Below, piece by piece: positions 1 through 6,060 of a stretch of 10,532 nt of DNA. The notes beneath the pieces are model-generated. The model made no database searches, was not told the DNA's origin, and worked only from the letters and a program-made list of their open reading frames with translations. The stretch is from JANMQK01 sp031370485 (GTDB lineage Bacteria; Acidobacteriota; Polarisedimenticolia; Gp22-AA2), in contig JANMQK010000214.1 in the NCBI GenBank assembly GCA_031370485.1, positions 1-10,532 on the forward strand, given 5' to 3'. Position numbers and translations under genes: made by a program. Position 1 is the stretch's first letter, and each line of letters opens with the position of its first letter.

Positions 1-545
1 AACAGGATGCCGTTCGAAGCGTGGATGCCGTACGCCTCGCGGTAGTTGACCGTCATCCAGTAGGCGTAGACCTTGGCGCATGCGTACGGGCTGCAGGGGC
101 GGAAGGGTGTCGTCTCGCTCTGGGGTGTCGCGCCGGCATTGCCGAACATCTCGCTCGACGATGCCTGGTAAAAGCGCGTCTTGAGTCCGGTCTCGCGAAG
201 CGCCTCGAGGATGCGGGTCGTGCCCAGGCCGCTGGTGTCGCCGGTGTATTCGGGGATGTCGAATGAGACCCGGACGTGGCTCTGGGCCGCAAGGTGGTAG
301 ACCTCGTCCGGCTCCAGTCGGTACAGGAGGCGGATCAGGTTGGTCGAATCGCTGATGTCGCCGTAGTGCAGGAACAGCCGCACGCCGTTGATGTGCGGGT
401 CCCGGTAGAGGTGATCGATGCGGTGGGTATTGAACGTGCTGGCTCGCCGGATGATCCCATGGACCTCGTAGCCTTTTTCCAGCAGGAGCTCGGTCAGGTA
501 GCTGCCGTCCTGCCCGGTGATCCCCGTGATCAGGGCCTTCTTCAC
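1..545 (-). CDS. gmd: GDP-mannose 4,6-dehydratase, 5' part (cut by window edge)
   Basis: Converts GDP-D-mannose to GDP-4-keto-6-deoxy-D-mannose in the cytoplasm, the entry step to GDP-fucose, GDP-rhamnose and related sugars for surface polysaccharides. The 181 visible codons contain the NAD(P)-binding glycine motif GITGQDG at residues 8-14, HYGDISDS near 60-67, AAQSHVRVSF near 86-95, and the short-chain dehydrogenase catalytic set: S130 and E132 in ASSSEMFG, and Y154-x3-K158 in SPYACAKVYAYW. The match to Gmd proteins is close and unbroken. The start is GTG at 545, preceded by an AGGGGG-type ribosome-binding site (AAAGGGGGAACG then GTG). The family is usually about 320-370 residues, so roughly half lies outside the window to the left. 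The next gene upstream, on the same strand, is the membrane methyltransferase 61 nt away, and a promoter-like TATAAT sits in that gap. Family identity is very secure; the final sugar is unknown. Confidence 0.96.
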   Translation of the reverse strand, partial: MKKALITGITGQDGSYLTELLLEKGYEVHGIIRRASTFNTHRIDHLYRDPHINGVRLFLHYGDISDSTNLIRLLYRLEPDEVYHLAAQSHVRVSFDIPEYTGDTSGLGTTRILEALRETGLKTRFYQASSSEMFGNAGATPQSETTPFRPCSPYACAKVYAYWMTVNYREAYGIHASNGIL

Positions 546-579
546 CGTTCCCCCTTTCCACGCGCCGACTTCGGTGGCG

Positions 580-610
580 ATTATACCGATCTCCGCAAGC
601 GTTCCGTCAC
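580..610 (-). promoter_or_regulatory. Possible sigma-70-type promoter for gmd
   Basis: Read on the minus strand, a perfect TATAAT lies at 585-580 in the context GGTATAATCG. A weaker -35-like GTGACG (4 of 6 to TTGACA) lies at 610-605, with a 19-nt spacer. The predicted RNA start would be about 28 nt before the gmd GTG. The -35 part overlaps the stop codon of the upstream methyltransferase gene. The -10 match is good, but the -35 and spacing are poor, so this is tentative. Confidence 0.4.
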
Positions 611-1227
611 GGGGCGGGCCGGGCGGCCTTCCAGGCCAGCACACCGAAGGCCGCGACCAGGCCGGCGACCACGAGCGGCTCCTGGTTGCCGATTATCCTG
701 ACGAAGGACCACCGTTCGCCCGTGCCGGGTTGCCGCCGGAACGACGGGAACAGGACGGGTACCCGGCTGCGGTAGGCCTCGAACGCCTTCCCGTGACGCC
801 GCGCCAGGCGTTCTCCCTCGACGCGGCGCTTGCGTGGAAGGTAATAGCAGAAGAACAGGACATGACCGGCGGCCACGGCCGCGAGGTTGAGGTAGAGTTC
901 CGTGCGGGCGGCGAGCCCGAGGCCGGTCCAGATGAGCAGTCGGCCGAGGTAGAGGGGGTTCTGGGTATGGGAATACGGACCTCCGGTCACGAGCCGGATC
1001 GATTTCTGGAGATACCCCGCGGCCCACAGCCGCACGCCCTCTCCAGCCATCGCCAGGATGGCGCCCGCAATCAGCCACGCCGGGGTCGGCCGGGCGAGGG
1101 CGAGAAGCGCCGCGACGAACAGGTACAGGAGACCCAGGCGCAGCCGTCCGAGCATCCTGCTGCGCGGCGGCGCGCCTTCACTCCGTGAATCCTCCGGGAC
1201 GCTGGTGAACGAGAGCCTCTCTGTCAT
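607..1227 (-). CDS. Membrane methyltransferase of the PEMT/isoprenylcysteine carboxyl methyltransferase type
   Basis: A predicted inner-membrane S-adenosylmethionine-dependent methyltransferase of 206 residues. The diagnostic stretch is GGPYSHTQNPLYLG at residues 82-95, a variant of the family signature G-P-Y-x3-R-H-P-x-Y-x-G. It is followed by a C-terminal E-x-L-x4-G-x-x-[FY]-x-x-Y-x3-V-P-x-L-x-P pattern around E139 to P161. Hydrophobic segments lie near 31-45, 49-71, 93-108, 111-130 and 183-200. The last is an extra helix after the usual domain. The histidine expected before the proline in the signature is Asn here. The chosen start is ATG 1227, with a weak GGA seven nt upstream. ATG at 1155 (182 residues) is a fair alternative and would avoid overlap with the divergent glycosyltransferase gene. 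The substrate cannot be told from sequence: bacterial members methylate lipids or small molecules and need not act on prenylated proteins. Its neighbours suggest an envelope lipid or glycolipid. Confidence 0.8.
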   Translation of the reverse strand: MTERLSFTSVPEDSRSEGAPPRSRMLGRLRLGLLYLFVAALLALARPTPAWLIAGAILAMAGEGVRLWAAGYLQKSIRLVTGGPYSHTQNPLYLGRLLIWTGLGLAARTELYLNLAAVAAGHVLFFCYYLPRKRRVEGERLARRHGKAFEAYRSRVPVLFPSFRRQPGTGERWSFVRIIGNQEPLVVAGLVAAFGVLAWKAARPAP

Positions 1228-2872
1228 CGTCAAATCCGTCGAGCCGGGCGCTCCCCGGCGTGGCGCGCGCCGCTGGGCGCCCTGGCTGCTGCTTCTCGCC
1301 GCGGGCTCGCTCCTCTTCTTCTGGCGTCTCGGGTCCCACGACCTGTGGCCGCCGGACGAGCCCCGCTTCGGCCTGGTCGCCATGGAAATGGAGGCGCGCG
1401 GGGACTACATCGTCCTTTCACGGAACGACCGATTGTACACGGACAAGCCGCCGCTGTTCTTCTGGGCGATCAACGGGTTCGCGGCGCTCAGGGGCGGTGT
1501 CGACGAGTGGGCGGCGCGGCTCCCATCGGCCGTCGCATCCCTGCTGTCCCTGGGGCTGATCGTGCTTCTCGGTCGCTCGCTGTACGGCGCCCGCACGGGG
1601 TGGCTTGCGGCGGGGCTGTTCGCGACCTCTGCGGAGATCCTCGTCCGCTCGCGCTGGGCGTCCATCGACATGACTTTGAACCTGTTCGTTCTGGCGGCCA
1701 TCGCGCTTTTCTGGCTGGTCCGCACGCGCGCGGAGCCCTCGCCCTGGCTCGCGCGCCTGGCCTGGGTCTCGATGGCGTTCGCCACTCTCGCGAAGGGGCC
1801 CGTGGGTCTCGTGCTTCCCTTGCTGGCCGTGCTCCCGGTGATCCTGGCCGACAGGGATTGGCGCGCCGCCCGGCGCGTCGTGACTCCCACCGGGCTCGTC
1901 CTTTACTTCGCGATCACGCTGGCCTGGTTCGGCCTGTTCGCCTGGCGGCTCGGGTGGGGAGAGGCCATCGGGATCACGGCGCACCAGACGGTGGAGCGTT
2001 ACGTCGATGCGTGGAACGGGCGGCACCCGGTCTGGTACTACCTCTGGCAGTTCCCGGCGGGATTTCTCCCCTGGAGTGTTTTTCTCCCCTGGGCGTTCTG
2101 GCACGCGTTCGCGGGAGAGCCGGAGAGCGGGCGGCGCCACGCGGCCCGCTTCCTGACCTACTGGATCGCCGCCATCTTTGTTTTCTTCTCGTTCTCGACA
2201 GGCAAGCGCGGGGTCTACATCATCCCCTTGTACCCCGCCGCGGCGATCCTGGTCGCCCGCCTCCTCGATCGGGCCTCGGGACCGGACGACGCGGCGCGGG
2301 CCCTGCGCCGCCGATTGTGGTTGCCGTTCGTCGCGTGGTGCGGTCTTGCGGCGGTGCTGGCCGCCGTCCTGCCGTTTCTCGCGGCGCGTCGCGCGCCCGA
2401 GCTGCGCTCTCCGGCCCTCGCCCTCGGAGGAGCGCTGCTCCTTGGCGGGCTGGCGGCGCTCTTCCTGAAACGCCGCGGCCGTATCCTCGGCGCGGCCTCC
2501 GCAATCGTGGCCTCAACCGCGGTGGCCGCGCTGATTGGCATCGAGGCGGTCGTGCCGTGGGTGAACGGGTACCAGAACCTCCGGGGCTTCGCCGAGCAGG
2601 TGAGGCCGAGGCTCGCGCCGGAGATCCCGCTGGCGACCACCGAGCAGAAGCGTGAGGCGTGGGTTTTTTACACCGGGCGTCACGTCGACGAGAGCGACAC
2701 GCGCGAGGCGTTGCTCGACTACCTGTCAAAGCCTCCCCCCAGGGACCTGATCATCGAAGAGCGCGTCCTGGCGGAGATTCGTGACGATTTGCCCGCGGGG
2801 GTCGTGGAACTCCTGCGCGGTCGGGTCGCGGGGCAGGACTACTTCCTGTTGCGACGCGAGGTGGCGCCTTGA
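1205..2872 (+). CDS. ArnT-like (GT83/PMT superfamily) integral-membrane glycosyltransferase
   Basis: A 555-residue polytopic inner-membrane protein resembling 4-amino-4-deoxy-L-arabinose transferase (ArnT), which moves a sugar from an undecaprenyl-phosphate carrier to lipid A or core on the periplasmic side. Family marks are a first helix near residues 24-40; the periplasmic-loop acidic motif PPDEPRF at 49-55; YTDKPPLFFW at 78-87; LAKGPVGLVLP at 195-205; a tryptophan- and proline-rich HPVWYYLWQFPAGFLPW region at 274-290; and GKRGVYIIPLYPA at 333-345. About a dozen helices are followed by a hydrophilic C-terminal domain from about residue 475, as in ArnT. Length fits the family. The start is GTG 1205, because upstream codons would run through the divergent methyltransferase. 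No strong ribosome site is visible. The stop overlaps the TTG start of the next gene. The sugar and acceptor are inferred only at the level of polyprenyl-P-sugar to lipid A or glycan. Dolichol-P-mannose protein mannosyltransferase-type activity is possible but less likely. Confidence 0.86.
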   Translation: MNESLSVIVKSVEPGAPRRGARRWAPWLLLLAAGSLLFFWRLGSHDLWPPDEPRFGLVAMEMEARGDYIVLSRNDRLYTDKPPLFFWAINGFAALRGGVDEWAARLPSAVASLLSLGLIVLLGRSLYGARTGWLAAGLFATSAEILVRSRWASIDMTLNLFVLAAIALFWLVRTRAEPSPWLARLAWVSMAFATLAKGPVGLVLPLLAVLPVILADRDWRAARRVVTPTGLVLYFAITLAWFGLFAWRLGWGEAIGITAHQTVERYVDAWNGRHPVWYYLWQFPAGFLPWSVFLPWAFWHAFAGEPESGRRHAARFLTYWIAAIFVFFSFSTGKRGVYIIPLYPAAAILVARLLDRASGPDDAARALRRRLWLPFVAWCGLAAVLAAVLPFLAARRAPELRSPALALGGALLLGGLAALFLKRRGRILGAASAIVASTAVAALIGIEAVVPWVNGYQNLRGFAEQVRPRLAPEIPLATTEQKREAWVFYTGRHVDESDTREALLDYLSKPPPRDLIIEERVLAEIRDDLPAGVVELLRGRVAGQDYFLLRREVAP

Positions 2873-3591
2873 GGGTGCTGCGGGTTCTTCTCGGGGCCGC
2901 CCTGGTCCCTGCGGCGATCGCGGCCCTCTGGCTCGCGGGGGTCGTGGATCCCCCGGAAGGGGTGAGGCTCCGTTTGGCGGCCTACACCGCGGTCTACCCC
3001 GGACCGGTGGGGACGGCCGCGGTGGAGAATCTTCCCTGCGCGCCGCTTGCCCGGGTTCACTTCTACGTCGTCTGCACCGAGGATTGCGGGCAGATCTGGA
3101 AAATCGTCGCGGTGAAGGGGCTGCGCGTCGAGACGATTTCGGACCTCAACCGCATTCCCCGGGAGAAAAGGGGGGAATCACGGCGGAGATTCAATCGTGT
3201 CGTGGCGGGCGAGGCGCTTCGCCTGGACGCGATCGGGGCGCGCGAGATGGCCGGATGCCTGATGCGCCTCGACGGGACGCGCACGGCCTTCCTTCTGGAG
3301 GAGGCGGAACTCGACGCGATCGAGGTGGCGCGGGAGGACGAGCCGTCGCTGCGCCGGCTGGCCGCCACCCTGGGCCAGACGGACGGCCTGTCGCGCATCA
3401 CCATCGAGGAGAGCGCCCGTGGTTTCGACGCGCACGCCTACTACCTGAACACGGACCGTGACGGATGGCCGGTGCAGGAGCTGCGTATCACGATCGCCCC
3501 GGATGGCAAGGTCCTCGAGGTCACGAGACGCCTCGTGTCCTCCGGGGGCCAGGCGCCGCCCGAGCCGGACGGGGAGATTCCGCAGGAGTGA
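2869..3591 (+). CDS. Unrecognised membrane-anchored or secreted protein coupled to the ArnT-like gene
   Basis: A 240-residue protein that I do not recognise. It starts with a basic, then hydrophobic, segment (residues 2-26, RVLRVLLGAALVPAAIAALW and on), so a signal anchor or signal peptide is likely and the rest would be periplasmic. The mature part has cysteines at 57, 69, 73 and 130, including a CTEDC pair. It has a charged stretch around 98-110, a predicted mixed alpha/beta body, and a C-terminal strand-rich piece around 186-220 (AYYLNTDRDGW, then ELRITIAPDGKVLEV). The tail is rich in Pro, Gly and Glu. The start is TTG 2869, overlapping the preceding stop as TTGA; GTG 2875 is equally possible. 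Either way it is translationally coupled to the ArnT-like gene, which argues that the two work together at the periplasmic face. It ends 17 nt before the convergent kinase gene. Expression as a real gene is well supported by coupling and codon pattern; function is unknown. Confidence 0.75.
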   Translation: MRVLRVLLGAALVPAAIAALWLAGVVDPPEGVRLRLAAYTAVYPGPVGTAAVENLPCAPLARVHFYVVCTEDCGQIWKIVAVKGLRVETISDLNRIPREKRGESRRRFNRVVAGEALRLDAIGAREMAGCLMRLDGTRTAFLLEEAELDAIEVAREDEPSLRRLAATLGQTDGLSRITIEESARGFDAHAYYLNTDRDGWPVQELRITIAPDGKVLEVTRRLVSSGGQAPPEPDGEIPQE

Positions 3592-3608
3592 GGCTGTTCC
3601 CTGCACAT

Positions 3609-4277
3609 TCAGGTCACGCGGTCCTTCCGGCGGATGACCGCCAGCGCCCGCTTCAGGGCGGCTCCCAGCGAGTAGAGTGCTGGCCGGGGGGGGAGATCGG
3701 GTTGCGGCCCGGTGGACAGCCGGCGCCTCAGTTTCGCGAGCGCGCGCAGGTCCGCCTGGCGCATCTGCGAAAAGAGCAGGCGGCGCATCGGTCCGGACGC
3801 TGGTCCGGACACCAGCGAGGTCGAGAAATCCACGAGATGCGGCTGTCCCGAGGGGCCGACGATCACGTCACGGTGGTGGAGATCGCCGTGGACGACTCCG
3901 CGGGCGTGCATGTCGCAGACCAGCCGCTCGAGACGGTCGAAGAAGGCAGGCGCGAGCTCGCCGCGCCCGACCTCCGCGAGCGTCCGCCCGGGGACGAACT
4001 CGAGGACGATCGCCTGGCGATCGGGACGGCCGAGGAAGGCGGGGATTCCCGGCAGGCCCTCGAGCCTTCGGTAGGCGCCCGCCTCGCGGTCGAGCTGCAA
4101 GGGTCCGAGGAGGCGGCGCACCACCCAGGGACGCCCGGCCACGTCCTTCACGACCATGTCGCGCCCTTCGAATTCCACGCGGTCGACACGTCCCTTGGTG
4201 AAGTTGCGGCCATCGTGGAGACGGTGCCTTTTCAGGCCACGGAGACCCGCGCGTGTCAGGAGCGGGATCGGCGGCAT
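3609..4277 (-). CDS. Small RIO/lipopolysaccharide-kinase-like protein kinase-fold protein (left kinase)
   Basis: A 222-residue single-domain protein of the protein-kinase-like fold, without membrane segments. Visible kinase parts are the ATP-anchoring lysine K44 in MVVKD, a likely helix-C glutamate E65 in LDREAGAYRRLEG, a hinge-like IVLEFVPG at 90-97, the catalytic loop HGDLHHRDVIV from H130 with D132, and a DFG-like LVDFS with D150. The catalytic-loop Asn that helps bind metal is not where the neighbouring paralogue has it: position 138 is Val, preceded by Asp137. The protein may therefore be weakly active, use Asp137, or be inactive. Bacterial proteins of this size and pattern are usually grouped with RIO-like or Kdo/heptose lipopolysaccharide kinases, which fits the envelope genes around it. 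The start is ATG 4277, where alignment to the paralogue begins; a GTG at 4367 would add 30 low-complexity residues and run up to the next gene's ribosome site. It is divergent from the paralogue and convergent with the unknown protein. Confidence 0.82.
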   Translation of the reverse strand: MPPIPLLTRAGLRGLKRHRLHDGRNFTKGRVDRVEFEGRDMVVKDVAGRPWVVRRLLGPLQLDREAGAYRRLEGLPGIPAFLGRPDRQAIVLEFVPGRTLAEVGRGELAPAFFDRLERLVCDMHARGVVHGDLHHRDVIVGPSGQPHLVDFSTSLVSGPASGPMRRLLFSQMRQADLRALAKLRRRLSTGPQPDLPPRPALYSLGAALKRALAVIRRKDRVT

Positions 4278-4378
4278 ATCGGGAGGGACGCGCCGGTGCG
4301 GACCATCCGGGGCGGCGCGGGGTCTATGGTAAGATTCGTCGCCATCACGGCGATCGAAGCGTAGCACAGGAGATCACG
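4278..4378. promoter_or_regulatory. Divergent intergenic region between the two kinase genes
   Basis: About 100 nt separate the two divergent kinase starts, so promoters for both should lie here or nearby. A more AT-rich patch at 4325-4336 (TATGGTAAGATT) offers weak -10-like hexamers on the plus strand: TATGGT and TAAGAT, each 4 of 6 to TATAAT. No convincing -35 is seen. A strong Shine-Dalgarno AGGAG at 4368-4372 lies 6 nt before ATG 4379. I see no clear operator repeat. Confidence 0.4.
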
Positions 4379-5014
4379 ATGAGCGCGACGGCCGACGCTG
4401 CCGCCAAGCCATGCATGGGCGAGCGGCTCATCACGAGGCGGGGATGGAGCAAGCCCGACATCAAGAATGTCGTGCGTCGGGACAACGTGCTGATCCTGAA
4501 GGATTTCGCGGAGAAGGCCTGGATCGTCCGCAAGATCGGCCGCTGGCAGGTGCACCGCGAGATCCGGGCGCTCATCAGGCTGCAGGGGCTCCGCGGGATC
4601 CCCAAGTGTTACGGGCAAGTGTCTCCGTGCGGCATCCTCATCGAGCGCGTGCAGGGGGAGCGCATCACCCGCTGGCGCCTGCGCGCTCCCGCCGACGTTG
4701 CCCGGATGCTCGCACGGCTGGAGAGCCTCGTGGACGAACTCCACGCGCGCGGTATCGTGCACCTGGACCTCCGCAAGCGGGACAACATACTGATCACCGA
4801 TTCCGGCATGCCGCTCATCATCGACTTCAACGCCTCGATCTGCTTCGAGGAGGGCGGCCTCGCGGCGCGCTTCGTCTTTCCCCTGCTGCGGCGCATCGAC
4901 ACCTCCGCGGTGCTCAAGTGGAAGTCCCGCCTTACCCCCGAGCTTCTGACCGCGGCCGAGAAGCGGCGCCACCGGTTCATGAGCGTCGCGCGGAGACTCT
5001 GGATCTTCAGCTGA
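4379..5014 (+). CDS. Small RIO/lipopolysaccharide-kinase-like kinase (right kinase)
   Basis: A 211-residue soluble kinase-fold protein clearly related to the left kinase. The two share the order VxKD, then a helix-C glutamate, L-x-G-[IL]-x-GIP, LHARGIVH-like and DFxxS blocks. Key residues are K41 in LILKD, E61 in HREIRALIRLQG, H128-x-D130 in GIVHLDLRKRDNIL, the metal-binding Asn N136, and D149 in LIIDFNAS. The catalytic loop is one residue longer than the textbook H-x-D-x4-N. All key residues are present, so activity is expected, unlike the partner. The C-terminus is basic (residues 194-208), which could bind membrane or nucleic acid. ATG 4379 has a strong AGGAG site at the right distance. 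The next gene starts 1 nt after the stop, so it is the first gene of a kinase, GT2 and LABN operon. A role in phosphorylating a lipopolysaccharide-core sugar is inferred from context; a protein substrate cannot be excluded. Confidence 0.85.
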   Translation: MSATADAAAKPCMGERLITRRGWSKPDIKNVVRRDNVLILKDFAEKAWIVRKIGRWQVHREIRALIRLQGLRGIPKCYGQVSPCGILIERVQGERITRWRLRAPADVARMLARLESLVDELHARGIVHLDLRKRDNILITDSGMPLIIDFNASICFEEGGLAARFVFPLLRRIDTSAVLKWKSRLTPELLTAAEKRRHRFMSVARRLWIFS

Positions 5015-5015
5015 C

Positions 5016-5744
5016 GTGCGGAAAGACCCCTTGTCGCTCAACCTCTCCATCGTCATCCCCGTCTACAACGAACGGGAGAACCTGGGTCCGCTTCTCGGGG
5101 AAATCGAGGCGGTGCTCCGGTCCCTGGGTCGATCTTACGAGATCCTGATCGTCGACGACGGCAGCACCGACGGCAGCCACGCCGCATTGCGGGATCTGCG
5201 GGGCGCGCATCCTCACCTTCGCGTCGTGACCTTCGCGCATAACGCGGGGCAGACGGCCGCCATGGACGCCGGGTTCCGCAGGGCGCGGGGGGAGATTGTC
5301 ATCACACTCGATGCAGACCTGCAGAACGATCCCCGGGACATCCCGAGTCTCCTCGCGGACCTCGAAGGCTGGGACGCCGTGGTCGGCGTGCGGGCGCGCC
5401 GGCGCGACAGTATCGTGCGCAGGGTCTCCTCGCGCGTGGCGAATTACGTCCGCAACCGGCTGAGCGACGAGACGATCACCGACACCGGCTGCTCGCTGAA
5501 GGCCTACCGCCGCAGCGCGCTTTCACGGCTGGTCCTCTACAACGGCATGCACCGTTTCCTGCCCACGCTTCTCAGGATGGAGGGTTTCCGAGTCCGGGAA
5601 ACGCCCGTCGGCCACAGGCCAAGGCGGGCGGGACGGTCCAAGTACGGCATCGGGAACCGGCTGTTGCCATCGTTTGTCGACCTGCTCGCGGTGCGCTGGA
5701 TGAAAAAACGAAAGCTCCGTTACGAGGTCAAGGATGATTCCTGA
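5016..5744 (+). CDS. GT2 family polyprenyl-phosphate glycosyltransferase (DPM1/ArnC-like)
   Basis: A 242-residue glycosyltransferase family 2 enzyme expected to move a sugar from a nucleotide donor to undecaprenyl phosphate on the cytoplasmic face. GT-A motifs are clear: SIVIPVYNERENL at 11-23, VDDGSTD at 46-52, NAGQTAAMDAGF near 76-87, the metal-binding LDADLQNDP at 98-106, TDTGCSLKAYRR at 155-166, HRF at 179-181, and the acceptor-side RAGRSKYG at 204-211. Unlike ArnC, no two C-terminal transmembrane helices follow. It ends in a short hydrophobic segment near 216-228 and a basic tail, more like soluble Dpm1-type enzymes. The adjacent LABN membrane protein may supply the membrane part. The start is GTG 5016, 1 nt after the kinase stop. 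TTG 5031, with a GGAAAG site 5 nt before it, is a real alternative that removes five residues. The sugar is unknown: no ArnA, ArnB or ArnD is visible here. Confidence 0.92.
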   Translation: MRKDPLSLNLSIVIPVYNERENLGPLLGEIEAVLRSLGRSYEILIVDDGSTDGSHAALRDLRGAHPHLRVVTFAHNAGQTAAMDAGFRRARGEIVITLDADLQNDPRDIPSLLADLEGWDAVVGVRARRRDSIVRRVSSRVANYVRNRLSDETITDTGCSLKAYRRSALSRLVLYNGMHRFLPTLLRMEGFRVRETPVGHRPRRAGRSKYGIGNRLLPSFVDLLAVRWMKKRKLRYEVKDDS

Positions 5745-6060
5745 ACGGCTCCTGCACTTCAACACCTGGATTGTCTTCGGCCTCCTGGGGCAGTTGTTTT
5801 TCACCCTGCGGTTCCTGGTCCAGTGGCTGGCCTCGGAGCGGACGGGCCGGAGCGTGTTTCCGGTGGCGTTCTGGTACCTCAGCCTCGCGGGCGGGGGAAT
5901 CCTGTTCGTCTACGCTCTGGTCTACCGCCATGACCTGGTTTTCACGCTGGGGCAGGGTGCGGGCCTCGTCGTCTACGCGCGCAACCTGGTGCTCATCCGG
6001 AGGGCGGGCGCGGGTGGTCCCGATCCCGGCGTTCAGGGAGCCGCGGGGCCGGGCGCGTAA
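5734..6060 (+). CDS. LABN-domain (lipid A biosynthesis N-terminal) small membrane protein
   Basis: A 108-residue inner-membrane protein with three hydrophobic segments near residues 12-32, 43-63 and 67-88. It carries the LABN domain pattern: GQLFFTLRFLVQW at 19-31, ASERTGRSVFPVAFWY at 33-48, YRHDLVFTLGQ at 64-74, and YARNL at 81-85. This domain was first noted fused to LpxB in some bacteria and also occurs as stand-alone proteins beside GT2 and ArnT-like genes, as here. The ATG overlaps the end of the GT2 gene by 11 nt, with GAGG six nt upstream, so the two are tightly coupled. A role as membrane partner of the GT2 enzyme, or in moving the lipid-linked sugar across the membrane, is an inference from context and small multi-span shape. 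The tail after residue 90 is Gly/Pro-rich. Its last 28 nt overlap the convergent vWA gene. Confidence 0.88.
   Translation: MIPERLLHFNTWIVFGLLGQLFFTLRFLVQWLASERTGRSVFPVAFWYLSLAGGGILFVYALVYRHDLVFTLGQGAGLVVYARNLVLIRRAGAGGPDPGVQGAAGPGA

Noticed and set aside
1345..2655. Plus-strand frame of 436 codons inside the ArnT-like gene
   Set aside because: Arg/Gly/Pro-rich frame-shifted shadow; the overlapping frame has clear membrane helices and family motifs.
3790..3810. Direct repeat GGTCCGGAC twice, 12-nt period
   Set aside because: Lies in the left kinase gene and encodes a short SGPASGP stretch; two copies only, likely a coding feature.
3465..4364. Plus-strand frame of 299 codons opposite the left kinase
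   Set aside because: The kinase on the minus strand has motifs and a paralogue next door; this frame has neither.
4278..4367. Upstream GTG start (4367) for the left kinase
   Set aside because: Adds 30 residues unlike the paralogue and reaches to within a base of the right kinase's ribosome-binding site; ATG 4277 fits better.
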